Shown here piece after piece: positions 30,431-43,038 of a stretch of DNA of 64,000 nucleotides. This DNA comes from Fremontodendron californicum (lineage: Eukaryota > Streptophyta > Magnoliopsida > Malvales > Malvaceae), in NCBI GenBank assembly GCA_030761205.1, contig JAULJL010000003.1:32026301-32090300 (forward strand), in the 5' to 3' direction. The position numbers and the translations under genes are program-made. The notes below the pieces were generated by a model. The model was not told where the DNA came from. It worked only from the letters and a program-made list of their open reading frames with translations, and ran no database searches. Within the stretch, counting starts at the first letter, position 1. Every line of letters begins with the position of its first letter.

Positions 30431-31434
30431 TAGAGTTGGCAATTGGGCGGGTTCGGGTCGAGTCATTTTGAGTTTGGGTTGTATAGGTTTTGAATTTTCT
30501 TGGATTTAGATCTTTTCGAGTTCAGATTATTTCGGGTCGAGTCTTTTCGGGCTCAGGTAAAATTTACGTCATTTTTATTTTATGTTATATGTAATTATTT
30601 TTACATAATTTAAATATTTAAGTCAAAAATAAATTATTATTATTTTAAGTAATTTTTTTGTATAATATGGTTTCTTTAATTATATTTGTATATTAATATC
30701 AATATTTATTAGCACCAAAAATGATATAAAATTAATTTGTTATATAAAACCAATTTGTTAAAAATTGATTATTGGAAATATTATATATTATCCTATTGAT
30801 ATTTAAAACAATTGACTCGATGAACTCTAATATTTATCATGTAAATATATTATAATTTATATTATGCATACATATAAATATAATTGTACACACTAATAAT
30901 TAAATTAAAATAGGCAAATGCCTATATTTGAAGAAGAAATAAAAATAAGGTTTAAACTAGTAAGACAATGCAAAAAAAAAGTACTACTATAAGTTATTTC
31001 TCAATTATTTGTCTTAATAGTCTAATATTAACTAAAATCTATTTTTTTTTTTAAGAAATCATGATTAAAAATCACTTTATATATATTTAACTATTTTAAT
31101 AATTTTCTATTTGAATAGTAATTATTAAATGGTAATGATCAATGAAGATAAAATTATTATTTTACTTTATACATATTAAAATTTTAATTTTTTGATTAAA
31201 AAATAAAAGATATTAGAATAAAATTGATAATTAAAGTTTTTATTTTATAAAAAATTATTTAATTACAATTCGAAAATTATTATTTTTAGTTTTAATTTTG
31301 AGTTATTACAAATTTATGATCGGGTCTGGCTCGGGTTCGAGTAATTTCAGGCTTGAATTATTTTGGTTCGGGATTGGACAAGTTCGAGTTTTTTCTAGTG
31401 AGTTTTCGGGTTCGGGTTCATTTTGCCACCTGTA
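30431..31434. mobile_element. hAT-like non-autonomous element with an 8-bp target duplication
   Basis: Ends 'tagagttggcaattggg' and 'ttttgccacctgta', flanked by ATTCTAAT on both sides (30423-30430; 31435-31442). GGGTTCGGGT blocks lie near both ends and the core is AT-rich. No transposase. Confidence 0.8.
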
Positions 31435-31442
31435 ATTCTAAT

Positions 31443-32742
31443 CATTTGGTTTGTAGGATAATAGTTTTCCACCAACTTAAAGTCGTGATCAAATTACCCA
31501 AAGATGGTTTTTTTTTGTGTGCTTTTTATAAAGGTTTTATACTGATTTTTTAACTTATATTCTCATAGTATTTATCTTCAATTAGTATTTTTTATCATGA
31601 TAAAATTTATTTTTTTACATAAATAGATATAGCAATTTCTTATTTAACATATTAGATTATTATTGTGTTTGCATATTTTAATAAAAAGTTATTGAACATT
31701 TGCACTGTTAATGAGCTTGCACCTTTCAAGAAATTTGAGGCAATCATTTTGTCAGTGAAACAAAATTGATTGGTAAATATATCTATATATAATAAGATAA
31801 TATTTTATTTTATTCATTTAAAAATTTTGAATTCTATCATTTTACACTATTAATTATTCTTTATTTTATTTTACCAATCTTATAATTTTTAAATTAGTTT
31901 CAATTAATGAATGATGGATTATTTTTAAATTATTTATTGTCTATTATGATCGGCTTATAACCTTGCTATAATTTTAATATACTTCTATCAAAGACTTCAT
32001 TAATTTCTTGACAAAGTGAAATTGCCAAACTTAATACGACTTAATATAGTTTTTACTTTTTATCCTATAGAAGTAATGTTAGGTTTTATAAAAACTCCGT
32101 ACTTTGGAGATAAGTTAAAATTCTCAAAATAATGGTGCTATCATTTAGGGAAATATTATAATTTATTCAAAAGTAAAGAGTTTTGTTAATTTTTTATATT
32201 TATTTTAGTAATCATATTTTGTCTTACTTTATTACTTATAATTTTTTTGATCTGTTTTGTATTAAAATTTTGATTTGCTTTCATTATTTTTTTGTTAGTT
32301 GATATATAAATATTATCAGGTAGGGATTCTATTTTGAAAGCTATTTAGCTGTAACATATTAGTAGTACTATTTGTCGATGGATTTAAGGTATTGAAACGA
32401 ATATTTGAAATTAAATGCGTATTAGGCTATAAAAGTGCAAATTTAAGAGGAACTTTTTTTGTATAATTTAGATGAAAAATAATTAAATTAGATTGTATTG
32501 TTGTTAACTTTTTTGGTATTAGATTAACTATTATTATTATTTTTTGTGTAATGACAATGAAAAATGACATCCGTTATATAACAAATTAAAAATACTTTGT
32601 GATAAAAATGTTAAATCAATTAAGTTATAAAAAATTAAAATTAAATTACTTAATAAATTGAGTATTTCACAATTAAATAGGTCGGTAAAGTACTTTAAAA
32701 GCATTGAAAATGACTTTTTACGATTATAATTATAATTATTAT
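31443..32742. other. AT-rich intergenic DNA upstream of TPS-C
   Basis: No ORF or repeat recognised up to about 32640. 32645-32742 matches 42090-42215 upstream of psi-TPS-D, so it belongs to the duplicated TPS unit. Confidence 0.5.
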
Positions 32743-32751
32743 ATTTTATAA

Positions 32752-33148
32752 GATGAGAGATCCACTTACATTAGTGTAAAACTAATTTAGTTTTACACAC
32801 TTTCATAACTTTTTATACGATTTATATTTTAATAAACCGACCGTTGGATTTAACAATATAATTATACTCGTCGACTCATCGTGCACGTAAAGTTTCGAAT
32901 CGATCCGATATCACTATTATATCGATCGAGAATAATATCTTTTTCAATATATATTTAATGATTGAAAGTTTTTACATCGAACAAATAGTTAGACATTTTT
33001 AATTTACTCAAAACTTAATGTACATGATCTACGTTAACAGAACATGAAATACGATAGTCGAATTAAACAAATATAAATCGTATAAAAAATTAAGAAAGTA
33101 TGTAAAACTAATTTAGTTTTACATTAGTTTAAGTGTGGATCCGTCCTC
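32752..33148. mobile_element. Mutator-like MITE in the TPS-C upstream region
   Basis: Inverted termini of about 65 bp (gatgagagatccac... and ...gtggatccgtcctc, each with 'gtaaaactaatttagttttac') are flanked by the 9-bp duplication ATTTTATAA (32743-32751; 33149-33157). Absent at the matching place upstream of psi-TPS-D, so it postdates the duplication of the two genes. Its right end is 350 bp before the TPS-C ATG. Confidence 0.85.
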
Positions 33149-33299
33149 ATTTTATAATAAATTATAAAAAAAAAAATTGAAAAAAATTCACAACTGCGAT
33201 GATCGCAATGACCGTAATAATTTTCATTATGTTCATAACTATTATAAACACGACAAATCCAAAAAAACATGATCGTAATCACAATTTAAATCTCAAATA

Positions 33300-33498
33300 A
33301 TAACGTGAAATTATTCCTAATAAGAGAAGTGAGTAACACGAGGATAATGACATTAAGAAATTTTTATTTCCAATAATTAACGATGAAAGAATGGAACGCA
33401 TGGAGAAGCTTTTGCATAAATAGCCATATAGAGTACTCTTCCAGGCCTCCACCTCTTGCCTCTTGCTTTCACAAATTAAGTAGCTAAGCTAAGCTAAC
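33300..33498 (+). promoter_or_regulatory. TPS-C proximal upstream region and leader
   Basis: Conserved in all four TPS copies: 'aacgtgaaatta', 'gaggataatga', 'atttccaa' and 'gagaagctttt(g)cataaatag'. The last contains the likely TATA element (gcataaatag, 33414-33423), about 75-85 bp before the ATG at 33499. The G-box of the relic copies is AACGTG here. Confidence 0.55.
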
Positions 33499-36400
33499 AT
33501 GGCAGTCCAAGCAACACTCTCCGCCACCTCTTGCCTCTACATGAGAGGAACTTTCCGCCCAAAGGTTCCGCTCAAAATAAGAGGAAACGCTTGCTTTGCT
33601 TCTACCAACTCATCATCAATGCCATCATTTCAACCTCCTTCAATAGCAAACAGTACCCATCATCATCAAGATCACATTGTTCGTCCGTTGGAGAACTTTT
33701 CTCCAGACATGTGGGGTGATCGTTTCATAACTCTTCCATTCACCAACTCGGTAATTACTAGATCTTGCTTACTTATTTTTTACATATAGCTCATGACGCT
33801 TGCATGCATATAAACGAATGCAAGTACAGATTTAAAATTTGTTGAGTTGCTTATTATTGTAAGCGTATATGTTCTTTAAATTTTACTATCTCTTTTGGAA
33901 TATAAAAAAGTAATATGGTTAATTTATTTTCAATTCATACATATTAAAAAGAAAGTAAAATGTAAAAGGTATTTCCAATTCTATGTGAGTATATCATATG
34001 TTGTTCATAAAACATAAATAGAAATGCTTGTAAAAGGATGATCATTAGAAGAGTTTTGATTCAATATTTATAAAAAATTAATAAAATTATTAGTATAATG
34101 AGAAATTTTATCAAGATTAATTACTACATTTTATATAAAAAATTAATAAATAAAATCAAACAGAAAAATCGAGCAACAAATTAACTAGCATATAACTAAA
34201 TAAACATAAAATTAGGTAAAATCCATACATGATGCAACTTAAACCCTAAGATTGAAGAGTTTTTAAGCCTCCTCTTAACCACGAAGACAAGACCATATCT
34301 TTCAGAACATAGGCAGTCGATCGAAAATAAAGTTTACTACTTACAAATAATTTTCTACTTGAAAAAAAAAATGAGAGCTTTTAGATAACGGCCGATGCTC
34401 TCAACTTCACCATATCTATACATGGAGGGCTTGAGCGATTGACAGGTGGGCAGTTGGGGTGGAATGAGAGGTTGACATGTGGATAGTTAGGGAGGATTCA
34501 GGGCTGATACTTGGCAATTTTAGTTTATGACTCCAACCTTTTTACGTTTTAAAATAATGTGTAGGGTCCCATGGCATCACCCCTTTGCCCCTGGCTAGGG
34601 CTGTAAACGAACAGAGCGTTCGACGAACCGTTCGTGAACCGTTCGATTTCTGTTCGTTTATGTTCGTTTATTAAGCTAAATAAACGATTATGAACACAAT
34701 TTTAATGTTCGTTTATTAAACGAACCGAGTTCGAACAGATGTGTGTTCGGTTCGTTTATGTTCACGAACAAGCTCGTTTATGGTTCGTTTCAAGCTCGTT
34801 TATTAATTTGTATAAAGCTCGTTTATGTTCGTTTATAATATAATTAATATTAATATTAATATTATTATTTGTATTTTATTTGTATTTTATTTTATTTATA
34901 ATATAATTAATATTATTTAATAACTTAAATTTAATAATTTAGTAATAAATTTAATTTAATTATGTTTGTATTTTATTATTCTATATTTAATAATTATATA
35001 AAATTGACTTGTTTTATATTTGTTTGTTTATTTATTGTTCATGAACATTTTTTTTTATTGTTCGCGAACATGTTCAATTATATCTTCATGAACATGTTCA
35101 CGAACTTGTTCGTGAACATTAAATGAACTTGTTCGTGAACATTAAATAAACGAACACGAACATATGTTCGTGAATATTAAATGAACATGTTCGTGAACAT
35201 TAAATAAACGAACACGAACACACTCAATTTTAAACGAACAGAGCTTGAACACAATTTGAAAATCCTTAACGAACACGAACCGAACACGAACAAGCTCAAA
35301 AATAAATAAACGAACACGAACAAAGACTTGTTCGTTCAAGCTCGGTTCATTTACAGCAGGGGCCCTGGTTTTTGCTCACATCAAGTAAAAAGCGAAAGAA
35401 ATGAGTAAATTTCGAAATTGGACTACTACTGCAAGAAAATGCAACAACCTCTATAGTCCGCACTTTTTTGTAAGTGATAGTCTTGAATTTCCTTGATTTA
35501 TACGAAAAAAAAAAAAAAAAAAGAAAAAGAAATTGTGATTAATAGAAAGTATATCTCACAATTATTAAAGGTATTAATAGATCGAGTCGAATTAGATTTG
35601 AATCAGATTTTATAGGTTTTTTTTTTTTATTTTTAAATTGAATTGAATTTGCTCACTTAACTATTATAATTATTATTAAAATAATAAAATATTTCATATT
35701 AATATATATTTTAAAATTAAATAAATATATTATTTATTAATAAAATAATTTAATTGGGCCGGGCTAAGCCATGCCATGCCCCTTAGGCATAAGTAAATAT
35801 CCCAACCCTTATGACATCTCAACTGATCATAATATTGCAAAAAAAATATTTTGAGTAGTTTTATTAGTTATATAGAAAATTATGTCCCTTTTTTGAGCTT
35901 TTACTTTGGGTAAAATTAGTAAATAAGTTTGATGATTCAAGCTCAACCTTTTATGATTCCTTGTATTTGCTTCTTTTATGAAGGAATTTGAGTCGTGCTC
36001 AAGACAAGTAGAAGTCCTGAAACAAATGGTGAAGGATATGATAGTGACCTCTACGGATGATCCAATAGAGAATATACTTTTGATTAATTCTCTATACCGC
36101 CTAGGAGTCTCATACCAGTTTGAGAGTGAGATTGAAGAGCAACTAAGTCATCTTTTTATTACATTGCCTCAACTCATGGATAACAAGGACTATGACTTGC
36201 ACAAAGTTGCAGTCATATTTCAGGTTTTCAGGTCACATGGTTTTAAAATGCCTTGTGGTAAGTTCAACATAATATTATTGCTAATGCAAAAATAACTGAA
36301 ACATAATTTCAAACAATACTAAGTACTAATGCAATGTGGTGGATGAATTTTGAATCAGACGTGTTTAACAAATTCAAGAATGGTGATGGTATGTTTAAGG

Positions 36401-37340
36401 AAGAACTGGCTAGTAATATGAAGGGCATGATAAGCTTGTATGAAGCTAGCCATTGGGGAATGCACGAAGAGCTTATTCTAGATGAAGCCCTTGCTTTCAC
36501 AACATTGCAGTTGGAGTCCGTGGTAGTAAGCCAATCATGCCCTGATAATCTCAGAGAATACATTGCAAATGCCTTGTACCGGCCTTACCACAAAGGCATG
36601 CCAAGACTGGAAGCAAGGCAGTACATCTCCTTTCACGAAAAAGATGAATCAAGGAATGATATACTACTTAAGTTTGCAAAATATGATTTCAATCGGGTGC
36701 AGATGCTGCACCAGCAGGAACTTAGCCTCCTCTCAAGGTAATTTTTTTAGAACCAAGGTTTTTCTTTTCTTACTATTACTAATTTTTGTGAGGTACATGA
36801 TAAAATAAAAATTATAATTTGTGCGCATGCATATTTACATCATTTGATTAAAGGCAGCTATGCATATTTTTCCTTATCAAAATAGCTGAATTTAAAGTAT
36901 TGTACTTCATCAATAAATAATTATTATTTTTGTCACAGTTGGGGAAAAAAATTAAATCTAGATTCAAGGTTTCCACATGCAAGACATAGGATGGTGGAGT
37001 TATTCTTCGTAATAGTTGGAATGCTTTTTGAACCACGTTTCGCACTTGCCCGCAACATAACGTTTAAATGGTTTATACCCCTTGCATTATTAGACGACAC
37101 CTATGATGCATATGGTTTATACGAAGAACTCCAATATTTAACGAAGGCAATGGAAAGGTTAGTCTGTCTGTTACTGCTTTACTTATCTATTTGAAAGGTT
37201 ATTAGAGTTGTTAAAGCTAGCTGAATTCTAAAATTTTATTTAATTCATTTAAATTTAAATTCAATCTAATCCAATTATATATAAAAAAAATCAACAACTC
37301 AAATTTACTCTTATTATTATTATTACATGGATTATTCTTC

Positions 37341-37371
<31 letters not shown>

Positions 37372-38463
37372 CTCTCTAGATAAAATACTTTTGTTACTAA
37401 AAGTTTCATGTTCAGATTCGATATGAGTGCCATGGATGAGCTACCAGGGGACTACTTTAAAAGTTTTTATGAGATTCTCTTAAATGTTTCTGATGAAATA
37501 GAGGAGGTGGTGAGCAAGGAAGGAAGATCCTTCAGTGTCTCTTATACTAAGGCAGAGGTAAAATTACACTGAACAATCTTTCTTATTTCTTTAAATTCTT
37601 TAGTAGTCTTGTTTTGTCATAATTACTCGAGTTTTTATGACTAGATTTTACCATTTTCGTGGTGATTAGATCATGAAACTAGTGCAATCGTACCATCTTC
37701 AAGCACGATGGACGCATGAACATATTCTGCCACCATTTGATGAGTATTTAGAAAATGGAATGTGGTCAATTGGACTGATTATAACCTTGGCTCTGCTCAT
37801 GATGGGAATGGAAGAAGCAGATGAAAATGCGTACCAGTGGCTGATGAAGTGTGATGACAAACTTCTGAGAGCTAAGAGCATAATAGCCCGTCTGTACAAT
37901 GATATACAGAGTAATGAGGTACATATATTATACTAGCTAGCTTTTTTTCAGTTTTTTGCGTAGTCATTAAGAAGTAATAATTAACTTTATTTAATGATTA
38001 ATATATAAATATATATATGAAAATTATTTTATTTGAAATGTTTTAACTCCAACAACGAAATTACCATTAAATGTATATTAAAAATAAATACAAGCATATA
38101 TATATACACACACACACCTTTTTAACTATATTTTGTTTGTACGGGATTGAATTATCGAAGGATGAGGAGAAGAGGGGAGGACAAGTTTCTGGGATCGCTT
38201 GCTATATGAAAGAATATGGTGTTTCAAAGAAGGAAGCGATTGAAGGTTTTCGAGAAAGAATTAGGATTGCATGGAAGGACCTGAACGAGGGTTTCATGGT
38301 GAGGCCAACGCCTATCCCAAGGCAAATCCTCAGGGCAGCTTTTAACCTTGCAGGTGTAGCGGATGTATGTTACAAAGATGATAATGGATTGACAAAGCCA
38401 GAGATATCTTTCAAACCTTGCATCACCAAATTGCTCATTGATCCAATACCCCTTCAAGAATAG
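33499..38463 (+). CDS. TPS-C: class I terpene synthase, TPS-a type, apparently intact
   Basis: Seven exons by GT-AG sites: 33499-33750, 35984-36257, 36359-36737, 36939-37157, 37416-37557, 37670-37918, 38161-38463; 1818 nt, 605 residues. It ionises a prenyl diphosphate and cyclises the cation. Motifs: R62-P63-x8-W72, RHR 317-319, DDTYD 354-358 and NSE/DTE-type NDIQSNEDE 499-507, which appears only if exon 7 starts at 38161. Both Mg2+ sites are therefore present, and the gamma-domain DxDD of class II enzymes is not expected. About 60 residues precede the RPx8W (MAVQATLSATSCLYMRG..., Ser/Thr/basic-rich), so a plastid transit peptide is likely. That, with the EFES start of exon 2, recalls casbene-synthase-like TPS-a diterpene synthases rather than cytosolic sesquiterpene synthases; the product cannot be told. 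Intron 1 (2.2 kb) carries a hAT MITE. Confidence 0.9.
34595..35360. mobile_element. hAT-like MITE in TPS-C intron 1
   Basis: Ends 'ctagggctgtaaacgaac' and 'gttcatttacagcagg', flanked by GCCCCTGG (34587-34594) and GGCCCTGG (35361-35368). Rich in 'gttcgtgaacatt' repeats in both orientations. Psi-TPS-D has the uninterrupted site ('cccttttctcttggctttt', about 48795-48813), so it inserted after the gene duplication. Confidence 0.85.
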
Positions 38464-38962
38464 GAAATGCATGACTACTACTCCTTTACTGTTTCACTCG
38501 ATCTCTTCTTGATGATGCTGGTTTTTTCTTCCCTTTTTCTTTTTTGGGGGCGTGGCAAACTATGATTGTTGCTTTCTTGTTTCAAATTAAGATTTTCCCA
38601 GTTTTCGTTTTAAGGTTTTGCTAACAGATATAATAATATCTTTATCTAATGCATTAAAAATGATCAATAAAATTATCAACTAGTATATTTAATATAATAT
38701 TATATTATTATAAATAATATATTAATTAACTCATTACAAAATTAAAAATTTATAGGGACGAATTAAGGGGACAATTAAAATCAACGTCCCTGATATTATA
38801 AAATTAACAGAATTTAGGACGTTTTGGATTTCATCCCCAATCACAATTTTAACTAGTTTTTGGGACGACTAAATTAACAATAACAAAAAAATTTCAAATC
38901 CTAAAACTATTTAATAAATAAAAAAAAGAAATTGAAACCATTCATTCCTTATAAATTGTCTC
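38464..38962. other. TPS-C 3' flank
   Basis: 3' UTR and AT-rich spacer. A possible polyadenylation signal (aataaaatt) lies near 38666. 38740-38880 has 'gggacga' blocks in both orientations, likely an old TE end. Confidence 0.4.
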
Positions 38963-39542
38963 TAGACATGTCCAAGGACCGGGCTACCTGTCCAAGCCCG
39001 AAAGCCTGTCCATATTTTAGAGGGCTTGGACAAAAATATTAGGTCCGAAAAATGGACTTGGGCAAAAAAATTAGACCCGTTTAAAAAATGGGTCGGGCCT
39101 TGGCTCCAACATTCAAGACCCAAGCCCGGCCCAACCCCTTTTTCAATTAAATAATATATTATATTTATTTTTATATATTATGTAGTTTATGTCATATAAA
39201 GATTAAATATATATAATATTATAATGTTAACATTAAAAAATATGTTAAGTTATATATGTTTAAGAACTTAATAAAAGAAAAAAAAATTATTAAAGATTTA
39301 ATAAAAAAATAACATTTTTTTTTAATTTTTTTTAGTAAAAAAAATAATATGGGCGGGCCTAAACGGACTTATACTATCCACCTACAAATATGGGCGAGCT
39401 TGGACAAAATTTTAGGCCCATATTTCGGGCCAGACCTAGCTTGGGCAAGCATATATGGTGTTGATACCATACAAAGGCCCGGCCCATGGACACCTCTACC
39501 CAAATATCGGGCGGGCCTTCAGGTTTGGACGGGTAGTCCTAT
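38963..39542. mobile_element. hAT-like GGCCC-rich element, copy 2
   Basis: Close to 1703-2314 over its length. The left 24-bp flank (ccattcattccttataaattgtc) is shared too, so either the true left end lies further out or both sit in the same older repeat. The right terminus is trimmed. Confidence 0.6.
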
Positions 39543-42243
39543 AACAACCGAGGTTACGTACGATCGTGCAAAGTCAAACCCAAAAATTTTAAGGGAAAAC
39601 TTGGAAATTGGTAAGAAGTTATAAGTGAAGGAAATAAAAGAAAAAAGAATCAAATTGAACAAATTAAAAAGTTAAGGGCCTAATGGTTATTTATGAAAAG
39701 TTGAGGGACCAATATGCAATTATACCAAAAATTTAAAAATATCTTTTAAATTTATCTTTATCTCTTAAAGATTCTAGAAAATTTGCTTCCTCTTTCAATT
39801 GATAGCCGGCCATTCTCCTCTCCATTCCCTCAAAATTCTCTTCAAGCATTTCCACCAAAATCTCATCAATAATCACATTCAAGTAAAGGTGCTCATGGGC
39901 CGGGTCGGGCCCAGACAAGATGCTAAGAACTTCTATATTTGCCCAGGCCCGGCTCGGCCCGAAATATGGGTTAGTATTTTTGCCCAAGCCCGGCCCATAA
40001 TATTACAACAATGTCCAGGCCCGGCCCAAAATTAAAGTGTAATTCCTGATGCTAAGAACTCATTGAGGACCTTATTATTCATCACTTCACAATCAGAGCA
40101 AGCAGAATGAAGCCCGCAGCTAAAACAAAAGCCTAGAAGCAGAATGGTGAAAAGATAAAAACATAAAGTGTAATTTCTAATTCCACTGAAATTTACTAAG
40201 GTAATTAGATCAAATTTTGAGGTTCATTTGCTCCTTGCTAAGACTTAGCAATCAATTAGTCATACCAAAGCCAAGAATACAAACATATATTTTTTCCTAA
40301 ACACTCCAGCCATATTTTTTGCTAAATAAAAGAATACCATATTTTAACTTACTAGATCCCAAATCTTTCACTTGCTAAACATATATAGGCATTCCAGCCA
40401 TATTTTTTGCTAAACAAAAGAATACAAACATATATTTTTTGCTAAACACTCCAGCCACTTACCAATAGTCGAATTCATCTTTCAAGCATAGCCTTGAAAG
40501 CATCGATCAGTATCAGTCCAAATCATTTGAAGCTCGGCCAAGAACAATATATAGGCATGCTTCATGTAGTAGATGCACCAATAAGCAATGAAGATTAAAA
40601 AATTAAAAAAATAAAAAAAAAATGTAAAAAAAGAAAGAACTTACAAGACAAAAGGGAAAAAGATTGTGTTGAGTGCCTGGGTGTGATATTGAGAGGGAGA
40701 GATGAGAGATGAGAGCCAATAGGATTGAGAGGTGAGATGGAGAGGATTGAGGCGTGAGATTGAGGGAAGAAAATTTAGGGTTTCAGAAAGGTTGGGGACT
40801 TGCGAGTTGCGGCTGAAAGTTTGGGAATTGGGATAGAGAGTTTAGGGATAAGGCTTTAAGGGCAGAAAGGGTAACTTAGTTGATTTTTTTTACAAGTTAA
40901 ATTTAAGGGTATTAAAGTAATTTTATATTATAAATTAAATTATTTAATATTTATAATAGTATGCGGGCCGGGCCCGAGCTTAAAATTTTCTGCCCAAGGC
41001 TTGGTCCGTTTAGAAAACGGGCCTAAAATTTTGTCCAGGCCCATTTTTCGAGCCTAATATTTTTGTCCAAGCCCTCCCAAATATCGGGCGGGCTTCGAGT
41101 TTGGACAGGTAGCCCGGCCCATAAGCAGGTCTACATTCAAGGTTAGTTTCTTGATTAATTCTTCATTTTCTCTAGATATTCTACATGAATATGCTAAGAT
41201 TTTAGCTCCATAAACATGTTAAGGTCTGAAATTCCATCTATTAAGTATGAGTTTTACTCTCCTTTGGTAAGAATTAAAAGGATTTGAAAGCATGAACAAT
41301 AAAATGGGAAGAAAAAGCAAAACAGGGGAATTGAACATGCCTTCTGTTCTGATTTTCTGGGTTTGGCACAGCTGGTTTGTATTTTTTTTTGATATTTTTC
41401 CTAGAAACTAGACTTCAATACAAGAATTTTGGTTTTTGAATCACTCAAAACCGATAATCAGTTAAAAAGATAAAATTCGGTGAAGTTGGCTGTCCTGTTT
41501 TAACCCCTGTTTTGGCATAGTTTCGGGATTTATCAAACTTGATCAAGATTTTGTTCTAATTGTCTAAGTTAGTTATTTTTTTTCATAAAGTAGACTTATT
41601 GGCTGAGATAAACCAATTGGAATCACTTCAAAATTCCTTACCAAACTCAAGTTATGATTTTTCTAATCTAGTTTGATAGTAAGGAATTCATTGCTTAAGA
41701 GAAATATAGTAATAAATGATGATTATGGATTATGGAAATCTCTAAAGCATGGAGTACTAGAAAGGAATTTGATAAGGACATGAATATGGAGTTGAATTAT
41801 GGAGAAAATGATTATGGAAATGAGATTAAAAATTAAGGATATGTTGTTTTGCGTATGAGAAATTAGTATTGACTTTGGGATAGATTAATGGGACTTAAGT
41901 TGCATTCATAATTGCATAATGCTTTGACTATGTATAAATACCAATTATTGTTAATCTCTAGACCACGTAGATCCAACGTCACTGGAGGATCCCGAGATTA
42001 CAAGCCGAGACGTATAGGGAGATCATCTTAAAGACTGCGAGTAGACTATAACTATAGTTATCTGGAGTTTCTTTAATTATAATTATAACTATACTTAATA
42101 AATTGAGTATTTCACAATTAAATAGGATCTGTAAAGTACTTTAAAAATCATTGAAAAAGATTTTTTATGATTATAGTTATAATTATTATATTTTACAATA
42201 AATAATACAAAAATGAAAAAATTCACGACGGCGATGATTACAA
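39543..42243. other. Old LTR-type sequence split by a hAT-like element; no gene
   Basis: 39543-39883 ('ataacaaccgaggttacgtacg...') and 41142-42030 ('...ctctagaccacgtagatcc') look like the two parts of one gypsy-type LTR or leader without a partner in the window. 42090-42243 matches 32645-32765 plus 33160-33240 upstream of TPS-C, so it is the left part of the psi-TPS-D unit. No credible ORF. Confidence 0.35.
39884..41133. mobile_element. hAT-like GGCCC-rich element, 1.25 kb, with target duplication
   Basis: Ends 'taaaggtgctcatgggccggg' and its counterpart 'cccggcccataagcaggtcta', flanked by CATTCAAG on both sides (39876-39883; 41134-41141). Larger than its relatives, but the interior has no transposase signature. 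Confidence 0.8.
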
Positions 42244-42577
42244 TGTTAGAACTTAGTCCCACATCGGTGGGAGCAACGAAGGAGTTCCTCCTTGAAGGCT
42301 ATATAAAGAGCCTTAAGGAGAAGTATTAAAACCATCCCAAGAATTATCTCTTCCTCTCTTGTATACTTTCTTATATTCTTTGTGAGGTTGTTCTCTCCTA
42401 GTATTTAGAGAGAGGTGTTGTAATATTTTCTCATAGTGAAATTCTTCTAGTCTTGCCCCGTGGTTTTTCCCTTTATTCATTGAGGGTTTTCCACGTTAAA
42501 TTTTGTGTGTTCAGTTCCTATTTTCTCATCTCTTATTTTAGTTGTGAGACACTATTTCGTCACTCTGGTACCTAACA
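42244..42577 (+). repeat. Copia 5' LTR
   Basis: TGTTAGAACTTAGTC...CTAACA. The TATA-like 'ctatataaagag' at 42299-42310 is the likely promoter. Confidence 0.93.
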
Positions 42578-42578
42578 G

Positions 42579-42590
42579 TGGTATCAGAGC
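42579..42590 (+). promoter_or_regulatory. Copia primer-binding site
   Basis: TGGTATCAGAGC, complementary to the 3' end of initiator tRNA-Met, one base after the LTR. Confidence 0.9.
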
Positions 42591-43038
42591 CATTGGTTCG
42601 TGGTCCTTATTCCGCTGCAGTGAAAGTGTTGGTTCTTAGTATGCTCTGTGGTTGCAGTATTGTCTGATCTTCCACATCAGAAAAGAATTATTCTTGTTGC
42701 TGGAAATAAAGTGTGGTAGTGTGAAAGTGTCTAGGGAAGTTCTGGCTAGGAAAGACTTGGTATTTAAGTGTGTCTATCAGTGACCCACCTCTCTTTCCTG
42801 GGAACCTACCTGGTGCACTATTCACGGGCTACGATCACTGTTCCAGTATATGGGCTATTCAATTGTACTATACTATTCACAGATACGGTTACTATTCATA
42901 CGTGTGGTTGTATACTTTTGCAGTAATTGTTAACGTATACTGGATTTGTTCTAGTGTACGACATACGTACAATACTGTTCACGTATACGGTACTATTCAC
43001 AGTGAAATAGTGTAACTCGCTTCAGTTCGTGTACAACC

